DNA from: Methylobacterium frigidaeris
Lineage (GTDB): Bacteria > Pseudomonadota > Alphaproteobacteria > Rhizobiales > Beijerinckiaceae
Direction: 5' to 3'
NCBI RefSeq assembly: GCF_022179185.1
Contig: NZ_BPQJ01000010.1
Span: forward strand, 62,001 to 126,000
DNA length: 64,000 nt
Of this stretch, positions 63,750-64,000 are shown one piece after another. The notes beneath the pieces were generated by a model. It did no database searches and was not told where the DNA came from. It worked only from the letters and a program-made list of their open reading frames with translations. Made by a program: the position numbers and the translations under genes. Every line of letters begins with the position of its first letter. The first letter of the stretch is position 1.

Positions 63750-64000
63750 TCACGCTGCCTGCGGCACGGCGTCGGCCTGCGCCGCCCGGCGGGCGCGCTT
63801 GTCGGCATGGGCCATCGCCGCCTCGCGCACCCAGGCGCCGGCGGCGTGGGCATCGCGGCGCTGCTTCATGCGCTGGCGGTTGCAGGGGCCGTTGCCGGCG
63901 AGCACCTGCTTGAACTCCTCCCAGTCGATCGCACCATAGCGCCAGTGGCCGGCCGCCTCGTCGTAGGCGAGATCCGGATCTGGGAATGTCAGGCCGAGAT
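63750..64000 (-). CDS. paaA: 1,2-phenylacetyl-CoA epoxidase catalytic subunit PaaA, C-terminal end
   Basis: The frame enters from the right edge; only the last 82 residues are visible. They read 'LGLTFPDPDLAYDEAAGHWR', 'YGAIDWEEFKQVLAGNGPCN', 'RQRMKQRRDAHAAGAWVREA', ending in a basic Ala-rich tail 'QADAVPQAA'. This matches the PaaA C-terminus, and paaB follows 11 bp later. The diiron site lies outside the window. Confidence 0.95.
   Translation of the reverse strand, partial: LGLTFPDPDLAYDEAAGHWRYGAIDWEEFKQVLAGNGPCNRQRMKQRRDAHAAGAWVREAAMAHADKRARRAAQADAVPQAA

Overview
This window is very GC-rich, apart from one AT-richer patch at about 43.1-45.5 kb. Gene content suggests a metabolically versatile alphaproteobacterium of the Hyphomicrobiales, probably Methylobacterium-like. 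Pointers are the homodimeric AceE with a lipoyl-bearing E3, a DUF6489 protein, a MocR regulator, the paa operon, several ABC uptake systems and dispersed palindromic intergenic repeats. That placement is an inference from gene families and composition; no rRNA or other taxonomic marker lies in the window.

Region by region. (1) 0-7.5 kb, plus strand: the end of a dipeptide-type binding protein, two permeases and a fused double ATPase, then an amidase and an MlrC/M81 metallopeptidase-like protein, which looks like an uptake-plus-hydrolysis set for peptides or amides. (2) 7.5-18 kb: a degenerate IS630 transposase tail, a secreted peptidoglycan-binding pseudo-protease divergent from a very large alpha-2-macroglobulin, a frameshifted acyltransferase, and a second, different IS630 remnant. 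(3) 18-25.4 kb, minus strand: a duplicated-domain hypothetical protein, then a complete branched-chain amino acid-type ABC transporter (livKHMGF order) with a DUF1445 enzyme and a LysR regulator. (4) 25.5-31 kb: a PaiB-type flavin-binding protein divergent from a MocR regulator across a long inverted repeat, an aminotransferase, a DUF4112 protein and an orphan YejE-like permease. (5) 31-38 kb: a cupredoxin-like protein, then a second complete peptide ABC operon with a fused double ATPase and a glyoxalase-like protein.

(6) 38-42.8 kb: DUF2721 and PRC-barrel proteins, a protein with two HARP-like repeats, a small lipoprotein, a HAD phosphatase and a secreted esterase whose signal peptide is built from an 18-bp tandem repeat. 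(7) 43.3-45.5 kb: an AT-richer cassette of three TadE/TadG-like pseudopilins without Tad machinery; the first carries a DUF642-like beta-sandwich domain. (8) 46-49.5 kb: a coiled-coil membrane protein, and a ring-cleaving-dioxygenase-like protein divergent from its likely LysR regulator. (9) 49.5-56 kb: a DUF6489 protein and the pyruvate dehydrogenase operon aceE-aceF-lpd. (10) 56-60.8 kb: malic enzyme MaeB and a chemotaxis receptor. (11) 60.8-64 kb, minus strand: the phenylacetyl-CoA epoxidase operon paaABCDE, entering from the right edge and split between paaB and paaC by a palindromic repeat element.

Three families of dispersed inverted-repeat elements occupy many intergenic gaps. No rRNA, tRNA or CRISPR array was recognised.
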